This document shows positions 5,956 to 6,806 of a stretch of 6,806 nt of DNA, in pieces (within the stretch, counting starts at the first letter, position 1; the number at the start of each line of letters is the position of its first letter). A model generated the notes under the pieces. It ran no database searches, was not told where the DNA came from, and worked only from the letters and a program-made list of their open reading frames with translations. The DNA is from Gemmatimonadota bacterium (GTDB taxonomy: Bacteria; Gemmatimonadota; Gemmatimonadetes; Gemmatimonadales; Gemmatimonadaceae). The DNA is taken from assembly GCA_003222065.1 (NCBI GenBank), contig QHUV01000231.1:1-6806 (forward strand), read 5' to 3'. A program made the translations under genes and the position numbers.

Positions 5956-6806
5956 TTACGTGCCACGCCAGGATCGACCTGTTGTCGTACGCATGGTGAG
6001 TCCTTGCCGATCGCAATACTCGAGAAACGGAATGAGAAACTTGCGGGAGAATCCAAGATATTCACGAAGCTCGGCAGGCGAATATTCGCGCCCCTTGACC
6101 ATACCAGCTCGTAGCCGGGCGACGAGTGACGCCAGGCCTTCGGCGGAATAAAAGCGCTCCCCCTCGACGGCAACGACGCGGCCTTCGCGCTCCAACATCT
6201 TCAACAGGTCGGAAGCTTGCACACCGAAGCGCGCCTCGAGCTCAGCGACGCTCGGTGGCTCGTGCGCGGCCTGACGAAGCGTATCGTCGATTTGGCGCAA
6301 TTTGTCGCGCTGCGCTTCGGTGAGTCGGGGCGACCAACCAAAGGCTCGAATGACACCGCCCGCCGTTTCGACGAGATGCCGCTCGGCGGCGCGCGCGAGG
6401 ACGAAGTCGATCAACTCAGCTGGCGCGGCGAGTCGCGAACGTACCTCCTGGAGCGAGACGCCGGGCTCCAGTGGACGTGCACGATGCGCTTCGTCGACGA
6501 GCCTAACGAGACGTTGCTCCAGCGAGGCCGATACGTCGACCGCGTACACGCGGCCGTTGAGCTGCAGGACCTCTTTCGGCGCGAGGAGACCCGCGAGCTC
6601 GCGCGGTAGCACGCCCAATCGCACCGGCAATGACGCGATCTCGACACCCGCCTCACCCGCCTCATTGAGGGCGAGCGAGAGTCGCTCGGCAGCCGGAGCG
6701 TGCGCGGACGTCGACCAGGGCCGCGCGCGGCGGGTGGCGAATGGATCGATGACGATGCCGCCGCCGACGGTCGCGGCGGGAGACGCCGAGCGAAGCACGA
6801 ATCGAT
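5956..6806 (-). CDS. selB: Selenocysteine-specific elongation factor SelB, C-terminal part (5' end outside window)
   Basis: SelB is the GTPase that brings selenocysteyl-tRNA to UGA codons marked by a SECIS hairpin. Only the last 282 codons are present; the frame is open to the window edge, reading R-F-V-L-R into the conserved domain III/IV junction GGGIVIDPFATRRAR. The rest is the C-terminal array of winged-helix domains. A pattern similar to other SelB proteins is seen in LEPGVSLQEVRSRL, SPRLTEAQRDKL, EPPSVAELEARFGV and the final SPAELREYLGFSRKFLIPFL followed by EYCDRQGLTMR. The last winged helix is the SECIS-binding part. The GTPase domain with its nucleotide motifs must lie beyond 6806. 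An in-frame GTG at 6798 is an internal Val codon, not the start. The stop is TAA at 5958-5956. The C-terminal part looks full-length. Confidence 0.93.
   Translation of the reverse strand, partial: RFVLRSASPAATVGGGIVIDPFATRRARPWSTSAHAPAAERLSLALNEAGEAGVEIASLPVRLGVLPRELAGLLAPKEVLQLNGRVYAVDVSASLEQRLVRLVDEAHRARPLEPGVSLQEVRSRLAAPAELIDFVLARAAERHLVETAGGVIRAFGWSPRLTEAQRDKLRQIDDTLRQAAHEPPSVAELEARFGVQASDLLKMLEREGRVVAVEGERFYSAEGLASLVARLRAGMVKGREYSPAELREYLGFSRKFLIPFLEYCDRQGLTMRTTTGRSWRGT

Larger units (their letters stand above)
213..6508. repeat. Dispersed octamer CGTTAGGC / GCCTAACG
   Basis: Exact copies occur at 213-220, 459-466, 535-542, 814-821, 2817-2824, 3138-3145 and 6501-6508. Near copies with one mismatch occur at 1651-1658 (GGTTAGGC) and 4822-4829 (CGTTAGGG). 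Seven exact copies compare with roughly 0.2 expected by chance for a given octamer on both strands in 6.8 kb. All nine lie inside genes (clpB, lipoprotein, MCE protein, permease, selB). Five of the seven exact copies read CGTTAGGC along the coding (minus) strand. Function unknown. Confidence 0.85.

Overview
The window comes from a GC-rich, diderm bacterium. Every gene supported here lies on the minus strand, so transcription runs from high to low coordinates. My best guess is Gemmatimonadota or a near relative. The grounds are the GC-rich codon use, a four-gene MCE lipid-transport operon with a lipoprotein, a small secreted protein with a 'QNQPNPF' C-terminal-domain motif of a kind I associate with that phylum, and a very frequent CGTTAGGC octamer. 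This assignment is an inference.

In transcription order: (i) 6806-5956 holds the 3' part of selB, the selenocysteine-specific elongation factor, followed by a probable hairpin terminator. (ii) 5955-5421 is a short repeat-rich stretch. It carries a promoter-like pair, a strong Shine-Dalgarno sequence and a broken gene for a small secreted FlgD-like/sorting-domain protein, flanked by two related REP-like palindromic repeats. (iii) 5370-2148 is a tightly overlapping operon of permease (MlaE), ATPase (MlaF), MCE substrate-binding protein (MlaD) and PqiC-like outer-membrane lipoprotein. Together these should form an envelope ABC system that moves phospholipid or another lipid between the inner and outer membranes. 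(iv) A 104-bp gap with a perfect 11-bp stem-loop leads into clpB (2043 to beyond position 1), the protein-disaggregating AAA+ chaperone.

Two genes look as if they have lost internal segments. ClpB jumps in frame from the NBD1 arginine-finger motif straight into the base of the middle domain, lacking about 59 residues of the NBD1 small domain. The small secreted-protein gene has lost the middle of its domain and shifted frame. These may be real lesions or an assembly or sequence-processing artefact. The MlaF-like ATPase keeps Walker B and the switch histidine but has a strongly altered signature motif, a Glu in place of the Q-loop Gln and an atypical Walker A.

I do not see a wholly new multi-gene system. 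The observations most worth checking are the ClpB NBD1 deletion, the divergent ATPase motifs and the over-represented CGTTAGGC octamer, which repeatedly forces rare codons inside genes.
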